NCBI RefSeq assembly: GCF_029760915.1
Contig: NZ_CP121685.1
Coordinates: 594,001-658,000, forward strand
Direction of reading: 5' to 3'
DNA: 64,000 bases
Origin: Olleya sp. YS
GTDB taxonomy: Bacteria > Bacteroidota > Bacteroidia > Flavobacteriales > Flavobacteriaceae
Numbering within the stretch: position 1 is the first letter of the stretch; every line of letters begins with the position of its first letter. The notes beneath the pieces were generated by a model that made no database searches, had not been told where the DNA came from, and saw only the letters and a list, made by a program, of their open reading frames with translations. The translations under genes were made by a program, and so were the position numbers. This document shows, piece by piece, positions 1 through 7,505 of the stretch.

Positions 1-5
1 AATCG

Positions 6-13
6 TACTTTTG
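6..13 (+). promoter_or_regulatory. -7 promoter element for the HAD-like gene
   Basis: TACTTTTG matches the Bacteroidota -7 consensus TAnnTTTG exactly and lies 21 nt before the ATG at 35. The -33 box would fall outside the window. Confidence 0.6.
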
Positions 14-34
14 TAATCGATTTTAATAGTACAA

Positions 35-436
35 ATGAATATTTCTAAAGGTTTAATTATTGCTGTAGATTTTGATGGTACCATCGTGGAAGATGCTTAT
101 CCAGGAATTGGAGAAGCACGCCTCTTTGCGTTTGAAACCCTTAAACGATTACAAGCTGATGGTCACAGACTAATACTTTGGACTTATAGACATGGAAAAC
201 GATTAGATGAAGCTGTTACTTTTTGTAAAAATAATGGCATCAACTTCTACGCAGTTAATCAAAGTTTTCCTGAAGAAGTCTTTAAAAATGAAGTGAGTAG
301 AAAAATCCATGCCGATTTATTTATTGACGATCGCAATATTGGTGGGATTTTAGGTTGGGGAGAAATCTATCAAATGTTGACCAATGAAGCACCTCAACTA
401 CCAAAACCAAAGAAAAAGGGTTGGTTTAAATTTTAA
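35..436 (+). CDS. HAD-superfamily-like hydrolase (small, cap-less)
   Basis: A 133-residue cytosolic protein with HAD motif I as VDFDGT (D12 and D14 would be nucleophile and acid/base) and a motif IV-like IDDR (D98, D99) that would bind Mg2+. There is no room for a cap domain, so it resembles the small BT0820-like HAD proteins of Bacteroidota; the substrate is unknown. The C-terminus is a basic Pro/Lys tail. A perfect TAnnTTTG box sits upstream, and map begins 3 nt after the stop, so the two are probably cotranscribed. HAD fold: confident. Phosphatase activity: inferred from the motif only. Confidence 0.8.
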   Translation: MNISKGLIIAVDFDGTIVEDAYPGIGEARLFAFETLKRLQADGHRLILWTYRHGKRLDEAVTFCKNNGINFYAVNQSFPEEVFKNEVSRKIHADLFIDDRNIGGILGWGEIYQMLTNEAPQLPKPKKKGWFKF

Positions 437-439
437 GGT

Positions 440-1258
440 ATGATTATAGTAAAAACGAAAGAAGAAATAGAATTAATGCGCGAAGCAGCTTTAGTTGTTT
501 CTAAAACTTTAGGTGAAGTTGCAAAAGCAGTTAAACCTGGTGTTACTACATTACAATTAGATAAAATTGCTGAAGAACATATTAGAGATTTAGGAGCCAT
601 TCCAGGTTTTTTAGGACTTTATGATTTTCCTAATACACTATGCATGAGTCCAAATTCTCAAGTCGTTCATGGTATACCTAATAACACACCTTTAGAAGAA
701 GGCGACATTATATCTGTAGATTGTGGAGCTATATTAAATGGTTTTTATGGAGACCATGCGTATACTTTTGCTATTGGTGATATTGATCCAGAAACCGAAA
801 AATTACTTCAAGTTACAAAAGAATCTTTATACGTTGGAATTAGAGAATTTAAGTTAGGAAATCGCGTAGGAGATGTTGGATATGCTATACAAAAATATTG
901 CGAAGACCATGGTTATGGTGTTGTCCGCGAATTAGTAGGTCATGGTATTGGAAAAAAAATGCATGAAGATCCAGAAATGCCTAATTATGGAAAACGTGGA
1001 CGTGGTAAAAAGTTTATTGAAGGTATGGTAGTAGCTATAGAGCCTATGATAAATCTTGGTACACAACGCATTAAACAACATCGTGATGGTTGGACTATCA
1101 CTACTTTAGATGGTAAACCAAGTGCACATTTTGAGCATGATGTAGCAATTGTTGATGGAAAACCAGAATTATTGTCAACGTTTGCTTATATATATGAAGC
1201 ACTTGGGATTGAAAGTGATGAAGAGAATGAATTTAGACAGAATGCATTGGTGTTGTAA
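440..1258 (+). CDS. map: Type I methionine aminopeptidase
   Basis: Removes the initiator methionine from nascent proteins. The 272 residues carry the five metal ligands of the family: D94 (VDCGA), D105 (GDHAYTF), H168 (GHGIG), E201 (IEPM) and E232 (HFEHD). There is no N-terminal extension, so it is the short bacterial class Ia form, slightly longer than the E. coli enzyme at the C-terminus. It starts 3 nt after the HAD-like gene, with which it likely shares a promoter. Confidence 0.97.
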   Translation: MIIVKTKEEIELMREAALVVSKTLGEVAKAVKPGVTTLQLDKIAEEHIRDLGAIPGFLGLYDFPNTLCMSPNSQVVHGIPNNTPLEEGDIISVDCGAILNGFYGDHAYTFAIGDIDPETEKLLQVTKESLYVGIREFKLGNRVGDVGYAIQKYCEDHGYGVVRELVGHGIGKKMHEDPEMPNYGKRGRGKKFIEGMVVAIEPMINLGTQRIKQHRDGWTITTLDGKPSAHFEHDVAIVDGKPELLSTFAYIYEALGIESDEENEFRQNALVL

Positions 1259-1260
1259 TA

Positions 1261-1293
1261 TTAGACACAAATTCCACTAATTATCACTAATTT
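1261..1293 (-). repeat. Left inverted-repeat arm flanking the GxxExxY gene
   Basis: Read on the minus strand this arm has three 8-nt units, AATTAGTG (1292-1285), AATTAGTG (1282-1275) and AATTTGTG (1273-1266), separated by 2 nt and then 1 nt. It matches the right arm (1711-1743) at 24 of 33 aligned positions in inverted orientation, with identical unit spacing. It begins 2 nt after the map stop codon. Confidence 0.7.
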
Positions 1294-1335
1294 GCTTACT
1301 CAAAACTTCTTACTTTACTATTAAAATTTAATTTA

Positions 1336-1710
1336 ATGTCAAATCTTATTTATAAAGAAGATGCCTACAAAATAATTGGCATTTGCATGGAAGTACATCG
1401 AGAATTAGGTAAAGGATTTAGTGAAATGGTTTATGGTGATGCTTTAGAAATTGAATTTATTGATAATAATATTAAGTATTCCAGAGAGACTAAGTATGAT
1501 ATTACATATAAAGGAAACTTACTGCCACATAAGTATAAAGCGGATTTTATTATTGATGATAAAATAGTACTTGAAATAAAAGCTATTAATGCTTTAATCG
1601 ACTCTCATGTAAAACAAACGCTAAATTATTTAGCAGTATCTAAATTAAAACTTGGGTTGTTGATTAATTTTGGTGAGGACAGCTTAAAATATAAAAGAAT
1701 CGTACTGTAA
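1336..1710 (+). CDS. GxxExxY family protein (PD-(D/E)XK nuclease-like)
   Basis: This 124-residue protein has the signature that names the family, GFSEMVY (G27, E30, Y33), and a PD-(D/E)XK-like core: D70 (KADFIIDD) followed by the E80-x-K82 pair in VLEIKA. The family is widespread and often multi-copy in Bacteroidota and Planctomycetes, but its biological role is not established; nuclease activity is an inference from the fold. The gene stands alone between map and a methyltransferase. It is flanked on both sides by arrays of 8-nt units in inverted orientation (1261-1293 and 1711-1743), suggesting it moves or spreads as a unit with them. The reading frame is intact. Confidence 0.88.
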   Translation: MSNLIYKEDAYKIIGICMEVHRELGKGFSEMVYGDALEIEFIDNNIKYSRETKYDITYKGNLLPHKYKADFIIDDKIVLEIKAINALIDSHVKQTLNYLAVSKLKLGLLINFGEDSLKYKRIVL

Positions 1711-1743
1711 AGGTTCGTGAAAATTCGTGAAATTCGTGTTAAA
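1711..1743 (+). repeat. Right inverted-repeat arm flanking the GxxExxY gene
   Basis: Three 8-nt units, GGTTCGTG (1712-1719), AATTCGTG (1722-1729) and AATTCGTG (1731-1738), are spaced by 2 nt and 1 nt, mirroring the left arm. The array starts right after the GxxExxY stop codon and runs into the next gene, supplying its possible GTG start codons at 1727 and 1736. Confidence 0.7.
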
Positions 1744-2503
1744 GAAACTCTTCAAATATATTCTAAACATCATCCCTAGACCTCTACTTATAAGGTTAAG
1801 TTATGTTGTTCGTCCTATTTTAGCTTTATTTTTGAAAGGGAATAAATTTACTGACCCAATTGATGGTAAAAGCTTTAAAACCTTTTTACCTTATGGTTAT
1901 GGACAACAACGAAATAATGTACTATCACCTTCCACACTATCTTTAGAACGTCACAGATTATTATGGTTGTATTTACAGAATGAAACCGATTTCTTTTCAG
2001 CTGAAAAAAAAGTATTGCATTTTGCTCCAGAGCAATGTTTTTTAAAACGTTTTAGAAAACTTAATAATTTAAACTACACGACCACAGACTTATTATCGCC
2101 AATTGCCGATGTTAAGGCAGATATTTGTAACCTTCCTTTTGAAGATAACAGCTATGATATTATTTTGTGTAATCATGTACTAGAGCATATTCCGGATGAC
2201 ACAAAAGCAATGCAAGAATTGTTTCGTGTCATGAAGCCTGGAGGGTTTGGTGTCTTTCAAATCCCACAAGACTTAAATCGAGATAAAACTTTTGAAGACA
2301 ATTCTATTACAGATAAAAAAGAACGAGCCAAAATCTTTGGTCAATATGACCATGTACGTATTTATGGTCGTGATTATTTTGACAAGCTAAGAAGTATTGG
2401 TTTTAAAGTTGAGGAAGTAGATTATACTGCACAGCTTTGCGCAGAAGCGATAGAACAATATTGCTTAGCAAAAGGAGAGATAATTCCTGTAGTTTACAAA
2501 TAA
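1727..2503 (+). CDS. Class I SAM-dependent methyltransferase
   Basis: A 258-residue methyltransferase of the Methyltransf_11 type. The SAM-binding region begins near residue 97 (VLHFAPEQ) and continues through the acidic strand end (TTDLLSP), the DxxxLPF loop and the DIILCNHVLEH post-motif. Residues 1-40 form a hydrophobic/basic segment that could contact the membrane. The substrate is unknown. No ATG fits: the first in-frame candidates are GTG at 1727 and GTG at 1736, both inside the repeat array behind the GxxExxY gene, so the present N-terminus may have been reshaped by that repeat. It converges on apbE with one base between the stop codons. Confidence 0.85.
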   Translation: MKFVLKKLFKYILNIIPRPLLIRLSYVVRPILALFLKGNKFTDPIDGKSFKTFLPYGYGQQRNNVLSPSTLSLERHRLLWLYLQNETDFFSAEKKVLHFAPEQCFLKRFRKLNNLNYTTTDLLSPIADVKADICNLPFEDNSYDIILCNHVLEHIPDDTKAMQELFRVMKPGGFGVFQIPQDLNRDKTFEDNSITDKKERAKIFGQYDHVRIYGRDYFDKLRSIGFKVEEVDYTAQLCAEAIEQYCLAKGEIIPVVYK

Positions 2504-2504
2504 A

Positions 2505-3485
2505 TTACTTTACAGGAAACTGATTTATGTTAAGTGTTTCTAGTTCTTGCTTATCATTTTCAAAAATTAAATACACTTTTAATTCTGGATGAGTTGATAA
2601 AAAATAATCTACTTTTTCTATTCCCATAGCTTGAAAAGCGGTAGCGTAACCATCTGCCATCATACAGGTTTCTGCAATTACTGAGACGCTTAAAATATTG
2701 GTTTTGGTTGGATACCCTGTTTTTGTGTTTATGATGTGTGCGTATTTATTTCCGTTTTCATCAATTTTAAACTTACGATAAGTACCTGAAGTCGCCATAG
2801 CTTCATCAGTTAGTACCATTACTTGACTAACGCTTTGAGAGCCATCAAAATTAGGGTTCTCAATACCTACAGTCCATCCTTTTTGCTTTTTGAGGTTAAT
2901 ACCTTTAGCACGCAACTCGCCACCAATATCAACGATGTAATTTTTGATATTTTTAGTTTCTAAAAATTCTGCAATCACATCAACTCCATAACCTTTAGCT
3001 ATGGCATTAAAATCTATAAAGGTTTCTTTTGGCTTTTTAATAGTGTGGTTTACTAATCCAACTCGATTTAAACCAACAAACTTGATTAAGCTATCTACAG
3101 TAGCACTATCTAAAGCAGTTTTGTTTTCTTCAGAGCCAAAATTCCATGCGTTGACTAATCGTCCAATAGTTGGATCAAAAACACCTTCGGTTTCTCGGTA
3201 AATCTGTTTAGCAGCTTTAAACACAACTTTAAAATGGTTATCTACTGTAATAATTTCATTTCTATTTAGTTTAGAAATGTCGGAATTTGCCTGATAGTTC
3301 GACATGGATTTATTAATCACATAAAATAAGCTGTCAAATTGTTTTGCATAACTTTTTCCGTCATTATCATAATATTGGATGCTAAATCCTGTTCCAAAAA
3401 CAGGTCCAGAAACTTGAACTAATTGTGGATCTTTTTGACACGAAAAAAACAAACATAATATTACAATAATGGATATTCTTTTCAT
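2505..3485 (-). CDS. apbE: FAD:protein FMN transferase ApbE (lipoprotein)
   Basis: Attaches FMN through a phosphoester to Thr in Nqr/Rnf subunits. The 326 residues open with a lipoprotein signal ending at C16 (FFSC), placing it on the periplasmic side, followed by the ApbE fold with conserved blocks AIAKGYGVD, DIGGELRAKG and ATSGTYRKF. Its targets are encoded next door: NqrB and NqrC carry flavinylation-type motifs. It starts 1 nt after the preceding 127-residue gene, so it is probably cotranscribed with it. Confidence 0.96.
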   Translation of the reverse strand: MKRISIIVILCLFFSCQKDPQLVQVSGPVFGTGFSIQYYDNDGKSYAKQFDSLFYVINKSMSNYQANSDISKLNRNEIITVDNHFKVVFKAAKQIYRETEGVFDPTIGRLVNAWNFGSEENKTALDSATVDSLIKFVGLNRVGLVNHTIKKPKETFIDFNAIAKGYGVDVIAEFLETKNIKNYIVDIGGELRAKGINLKKQKGWTVGIENPNFDGSQSVSQVMVLTDEAMATSGTYRKFKIDENGNKYAHIINTKTGYPTKTNILSVSVIAETCMMADGYATAFQAMGIEKVDYFLSTHPELKVYLIFENDKQELETLNINQFPVK

Positions 3486-3486
3486 T

Positions 3487-3870
3487 TTAATTTAAGTTGG
3501 TTTCAATGAGTTGTATTCCGTTATATTCAATTAAATATTCTTCATTTAAATAAATAGGTAAATCTTCGCCATTAGGATTACCTAAACCAACACCAGCATA
3601 CAATACTTTTGAATTGTGTGCTCTAGCATGCTCTTTAAAAGATTCCATCCAAACTATATCATAATTATTTGCGTTTTCTGGAAGCAATACAGCTTTTACA
3701 ATCACAAAAAAATACTGTTTATTAGCATCCATACAAACAAATTGTGGATGCTTTTTAAGTTTACTGTTTACAGCAATAAACTCGAAGCCGCGTTGCTCTA
3801 AATCTTTACCAACATGGTTCATAGCAAGGTTATGTAACTCTTGAGGTGTTAAGGCTTTACTCATATTCAT
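3487..3870 (-). CDS. Conserved small protein of the nqr neighbourhood, function unknown
   Basis: A 127-residue soluble protein, mixed alpha/beta by appearance, with no signal peptide, membrane segment or catalytic motif I recognise. Homologues in flavobacteria often sit beside nqr/apbE, and I recall databases labelling some as an Nqr subunit-F relative, but no ferredoxin or flavin motif is present, so that label is not supported here. ATG codons occur at 3870 and 3864; the 3864 start (MSKAL) looks more like a natural N-terminus. The ATG at 3870 is part of a stem-loop repeat directly upstream (3871-3888). apbE follows after 1 nt. Confidence 0.75.
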   Translation of the reverse strand: MNMSKALTPQELHNLAMNHVGKDLEQRGFEFIAVNSKLKKHPQFVCMDANKQYFFVIVKAVLLPENANNYDIVWMESFKEHARAHNSKVLYAGVGLGNPNGEDLPIYLNEEYLIEYNGIQLIETNLN

Positions 3871-3888
3871 TTCCCATGAAAATGGGAA
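3871..3888 (-). repeat. Stem-loop repeat with TTTC loop (variant stem)
   Basis: On the minus strand TTCCCAT-TTTC-ATGGGAA is followed by ATGA, which supplies the first ATG of the downstream gene. It has the same architecture as the elements at 3940, 40338 and 40375 but different, compensated stem bases. Confidence 0.6.
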
Positions 3889-3934
3889 TTTTATTAATTA
3901 AATACAAAAATACGATAAAGCTTTTATAATGGAA

Positions 3935-3963
3935 AGTGGATTCCTGCTTTCGCAGGAATGACA
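3935..3963 (+). repeat. Dispersed stem-loop repeat, copy A
   Basis: ATTCCTGC (3940-3947), loop TTTC, GCAGGAAT (3952-3959) form a perfect 8-bp stem. The 29-nt stretch 3935-3963 is identical to 40333-40361. It lies just behind the stop of the DUF4846 gene and could also act as an mRNA 3'-end stabiliser. Confidence 0.75.
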
Positions 3964-3966
3964 GCA

Positions 3967-4839
3967 TTATTTGAATCTAGCAAATTTAGAATCATAAAAC
4001 GTATAATTAGACACTGGTATTACAGCATTTAGTTTTAAATCATACCAAGGAGAAATAAGGTTATCCTCTAAATTTTTAACTAAATGCACACTTTGAGCTG
4101 GTGTATTACCCTGAAATAACAGGAATAGTTTTTCGCCTTTAGCATTTATAGCTTCATCTGCTAACATCACGATATGACCTGGACTTCCACCTTTAATAAG
4201 CATATCTCCTATTTTTAAATCTTCAACTTTAGTTATGGGCTTTAACTCATGATATAAAGATAATGTCCCAGAATACATGTAAATTAAATTGAGGTATTTA
4301 TAGAAGTTTTCTTTACTATTATTGACTGACGCTGTTTTATGAAATGATACTTTACTACCATTTATTTTTGGTCGATAGCCTGCTGCATATTTTGTCCAAG
4401 AGCAATAGTGTCCAGAGGTAAAATTAAAACCTATTTCATCTTTTCTATTAGTATCCCAAAGGTATTCGCTTCTAATTCTAATTAAAGCGTCTGCGCATTG
4501 TTGTAATCCATTTTTTGGCACTGGAATATCTAATATCCCAATATGCCCTTTTTGCCAATAGTATTCCGTATTGTCATAATTAATAATTTTACTTCCAAAG
4601 GGTTTTAATTCATACTGTCGCAGATACTCTTGAAACGACCCTTTAGGATAATTTACACGAGTGTAACCTTTTGGTAATTTGACACGCGATTGTATGGTTT
4701 GACCTTCTTTTAATATTAAATCTTCTGAAGTATTTATAGCATTGACAACGACATCTACATGCTGTTTTACAGGTTTAAACTGGTAAGCGACTAAACCTAA
4801 ACCAACAATAAGTAACAAAACAATGGTTAGTTTTTTCAT
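3967..4839 (-). CDS. DUF4846-type exported protein
   Basis: A 290-residue protein with an N-terminal hydrophobic signal/anchor (residues 3-20) and an exported domain that looks like the DUF4846 family. Within it are a Cys-containing segment near residue 105 (QQCADAL), SGHYCSWTKYA near 145, and a C-terminal GGSPGHIVML block with a His, reminiscent of NlpC/CHAP-like folds; that last resemblance is speculative. The start at 4839 (MKKLTIV) is preferred over an upstream in-frame ATG at 4887 because it gives a normal signal peptide. It precedes the 127-residue gene and apbE on the same strand. Confidence 0.72.
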   Translation of the reverse strand: MKKLTIVLLLIVGLGLVAYQFKPVKQHVDVVVNAINTSEDLILKEGQTIQSRVKLPKGYTRVNYPKGSFQEYLRQYELKPFGSKIINYDNTEYYWQKGHIGILDIPVPKNGLQQCADALIRIRSEYLWDTNRKDEIGFNFTSGHYCSWTKYAAGYRPKINGSKVSFHKTASVNNSKENFYKYLNLIYMYSGTLSLYHELKPITKVEDLKIGDMLIKGGSPGHIVMLADEAINAKGEKLFLLFQGNTPAQSVHLVKNLEDNLISPWYDLKLNAVIPVSNYTFYDSKFARFK

Positions 4840-4913
4840 AAAATAAATAACGCAATTTATAAGAGAATTGTTGCCATAACCTGTCAAGTTTTAAGAAAAA
4901 TTTATTCTTTAAC

Positions 4914-4936
4914 CCTAAGATTTTTAATATCTTAGG
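4914..4936. other. Inverted repeat in the leader of the 153-residue gene
   Basis: CCTAAGAT, a 7-nt loop, then ATCTTAGG; 13 nt before the ATG at 4950. There is no T-run on either side, so an operator or leader hairpin is more likely than a terminator. Confidence 0.4.
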
Positions 4937-4949
4937 TAAAAAGAAAACT

Positions 4950-5411
4950 ATGGAACTTCCATCTCGATTAGAAATTGCGCTGAGCAAGTTGTATAATGCG
5001 TTTCATGATGGAACGTTACATCCAGAATATTGTACAAAATGTGCAGTAGGTAATATATGCAATAATTTAGAGTTTTGGACACATCTTACAGATGCACATG
5101 GCTCTGTAAAACTAAACTATGTTGGATTAGTCAATCAAAACTTCGGGAAGCGTTTTTTTGGCTACACACCCTTAGAGTTATTACATATCGAAGCTGCTTT
5201 TTTAAAAGGTTGTGGTTACGAGTTACCGTTAAACGGAACAAACAAAAAACCAGAGAATCCAAAAGACAACTCTGTTTTATTTAATGGTTTAACTGAAGCT
5301 GTTAAGGTTTTATGTAAGTTAGATAATATTCCTGACGTGATGAATTATTCAAAACTATTTGAAACTGAAAATCATAAACCACGTTATCAACTAAGCGATA
5401 TATTAGTATAA
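4950..5411 (+). CDS. Conserved protein with a CxxCx5C cluster, nqr neighbourhood
   Basis: A 153-residue soluble protein of unknown function. Its clearest feature is C28-x2-C31-x5-C37 preceded by H24 (HPEYCTKCAVGNIC), a plausible metal or iron-sulfur site. Relatives recalled from other flavobacteria also sit near nqrF and are sometimes named after it, yet this protein has no ferredoxin-type CxxxxCxxC motif or flavin domain. It is transcribed toward nqrF and separated from it by a bidirectional terminator. A link to Na+-NQR assembly or iron supply is inference from position only. Confidence 0.7.
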   Translation: MELPSRLEIALSKLYNAFHDGTLHPEYCTKCAVGNICNNLEFWTHLTDAHGSVKLNYVGLVNQNFGKRFFGYTPLELLHIEAAFLKGCGYELPLNGTNKKPENPKDNSVLFNGLTEAVKVLCKLDNIPDVMNYSKLFETENHKPRYQLSDILV

Positions 5412-5414
5412 AAA

Positions 5415-5442
5415 AAACCCAATACGTTCGTATTGGGTTTTT
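5415..5442. terminator. Bidirectional terminator between the CxxC gene and nqrF
   Basis: AAACCCAATAC / GTATTGGGTTT forms an 11-bp stem around a GTTC loop, with A-run and T-run on the two sides, so it serves both converging genes. Confidence 0.88.
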
Positions 5443-5478
5443 AATATCTATTAAGAGATTCCTTTTTACAAAGGAATA

Positions 5479-6786
5479 TTATCCTCCAAAGTCATCAAAT
5501 CTGATGTGCTCATCTGGGATACCAAAATCTTCTCCCATTTTCTGAACCGCTTGGTTCATTAATGGTGGTCCACAGAAATATAATTCTATATCTTCTGGAG
5601 ACTCATGATGATTTAAGTAGTTATCAATTACACAGTTATGAATAAATCCTACAAACCCATCTCCTTCATCATTAATATCTTTTTTAACTTTCCAATTGTC
5701 TTCTTCTAAAGGCTCTGATAATGCCATATAAAATTTAAAGTTAGGGAAGTCTCTTTCTAACGATTTAAAGTGATCTATATAAAATAACTCACGCTTAGAA
5801 CGTCCACCATACCAATACGTTACTTTACGACCTGTTTTTAAGGTTTTGAATAAATGGTATAAGTGAGAACGCATAGGTGCCATTCCTGCTCCACCTCCGA
5901 CATATAACATTTCTGAATCACTCTCGTTAATAAAGAATTCTCCGTAAGGTCCAGAAATAACAACTTTATCACCTGGTTTTTGAGCAAATATATACGACGA
6001 TGCTACTCCTGGATTTACATCCATCCATCCGTTTTTAGCACGATCCCATGGTGGAGTTGCAATACGTACATTAAGCATAATTTCTCGTCCTTCAGCAGGA
6101 TAAGAAGCCATTGAGTAAGCACGCTCTACAGTCTCGTTGTTTTTCATTACTAAAGGCCATAACCCAAACTTATCCCACTCGTTTTGAAACTTATCTGGAG
6201 TCTCATGCTCTTCTGGGTGGGCTGTAATATCTATGTCTTCGTATTTAATTTCGCATGGCGGAATTTCAATTTGAATATATCCTCCAGCTTTGTAATTCAT
6301 ATCTTCTGGAATTTCTACTACAAACTCTTTAATAAAAGAGGCTACATTGTAGTTACGCACTACTACAGCATCCCATTTTTTAATACCGAATACCTCTTCT
6401 GGAATGGTAATTTCCATGTCTTGCTTTACTTTTACTTGGCAAGATAAACGCGCACCATGTGCTAATTCTTTTCTTGAAAAGTGAGGTGTTTCTGTTGGTA
6501 AAGCTTCTCCACCACCAGATAAAACGTGACACTCACATTGAATACAAGTTCCACCACCACCACAAGCAGATGGTAAGAATATTTTGTTACTACCTAAGGT
6601 AGATAATAATGTACCTCCTGAAGCGACTTCAATTTCTTTTTCACCATTAATCGTAATTTTTACTGGTCCAGATGGTGATAATTTTTGTTTTACAAAAAGT
6701 AGTAAGCTCACTAATATTAATGTTATTAGTAAAAACGCTGCTACAGTTGCTAATACTGTTCCTAATGTTCCTGCTGCTAAAATCAT
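5479..6786 (-). CDS. nqrF: Na+-NQR subunit F (NADH dehydrogenase, 2Fe-2S/FAD)
   Basis: The electron-entry subunit, oxidising NADH at the cytoplasmic face. Order: an N-terminal transmembrane helix (about 5-33), a 2Fe-2S ferredoxin domain with C75, C81, C84 and C116 (ACGGGGTCIQC ... RLSC), a FAD-binding barrel with RAYSMASYP, and an NAD-binding lobe with GGGAGMAPMRSH and YFCGPP. At 435 residues it is a little longer than the Vibrio protein. The ATG at 6786 is preferred; a TTG at 6795 would overlap nqrE. Last gene of the nqr operon. Confidence 0.97.
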   Translation of the reverse strand: MILAAGTLGTVLATVAAFLLITLILVSLLLFVKQKLSPSGPVKITINGEKEIEVASGGTLLSTLGSNKIFLPSACGGGGTCIQCECHVLSGGGEALPTETPHFSRKELAHGARLSCQVKVKQDMEITIPEEVFGIKKWDAVVVRNYNVASFIKEFVVEIPEDMNYKAGGYIQIEIPPCEIKYEDIDITAHPEEHETPDKFQNEWDKFGLWPLVMKNNETVERAYSMASYPAEGREIMLNVRIATPPWDRAKNGWMDVNPGVASSYIFAQKPGDKVVISGPYGEFFINESDSEMLYVGGGAGMAPMRSHLYHLFKTLKTGRKVTYWYGGRSKRELFYIDHFKSLERDFPNFKFYMALSEPLEEDNWKVKKDINDEGDGFVGFIHNCVIDNYLNHHESPEDIELYFCGPPLMNQAVQKMGEDFGIPDEHIRFDDFGG

Positions 6787-6787
6787 A

Positions 6788-7498
6788 TTACTCAATTACT
6801 TTAGTATTGTTAGCTAATTCTTTTTTGTCTTCAGCTTTAATAACCTCAGCTGTAGTTTCCTTTTTAGGGGCTTCTTCATCACCTCCAGTTAACATACCTC
6901 CAAAACTTAAAAAACCTATTCCCATTAATCCTGTGATAATAAACGTGATTCCCAATCCTCTTAATGGAGCAGGCACATTACTATATCTAATTTTTTCTCT
7001 AATTGCTGCTATTGCAAGTATTGCTAAAAACCATCCTATCCCTGAAGATATTCCGTAGTTTAATGCTAAGCCTAAAGTTTCGATTTCTCTAGATTGCATG
7101 AATAAACTACCTCCTAAAATCGCACAGTTTACTGCAATAAGTGGTAAGAAAATACCAAGTGAATTATATAATGATGGTGAGAATTTCTCTACCACAATTT
7201 CTACTAATTGTACCATAGTTGCAATAGTTGCAATAAACATGATAAATGACAAGAAACTTAAGTCATAATCTATATAGTCTGCACCTAACCATGATAACGC
7301 TCCTGGTTGTAATATATATTGATCTAGTAACCAGTTTAAAGGTACTGTGATTGCTAATACAAAGATTACTGCTGCACCAAGTCCAACAGCTGTTGCTACT
7401 TTTTTAGATACTGCAAGGTAAGAGCACATTCCTAAGAATACTGCGAATACCATGTTATCTATAAAAATCGATTTGAAAAATAATTCTAAATGCTCCAT
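6788..7498 (-). CDS. nqrE: Na+-NQR subunit E
   Basis: An integral membrane subunit, six-helix RnfA/NqrE fold, paralogous to NqrD; with NqrD it contributes to the intramembrane iron-sulfur site, and a Cys in each half (for example NCAILGG) is visible. It has 236 residues where most NqrE proteins have about 200: the extra part is a charged, Lys/Glu-rich tail after the last helix (from about residue 205, GGDEEAPKK). The stop falls 1 nt before the nqrF ATG. Confidence 0.95.
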   Translation of the reverse strand: MEHLELFFKSIFIDNMVFAVFLGMCSYLAVSKKVATAVGLGAAVIFVLAITVPLNWLLDQYILQPGALSWLGADYIDYDLSFLSFIMFIATIATMVQLVEIVVEKFSPSLYNSLGIFLPLIAVNCAILGGSLFMQSREIETLGLALNYGISSGIGWFLAILAIAAIREKIRYSNVPAPLRGLGITFIITGLMGIGFLSFGGMLTGGDEEAPKKETTAEVIKAEDKKELANNTKVIE

Positions 7499-7505
7499 AT
7501 TCTTT

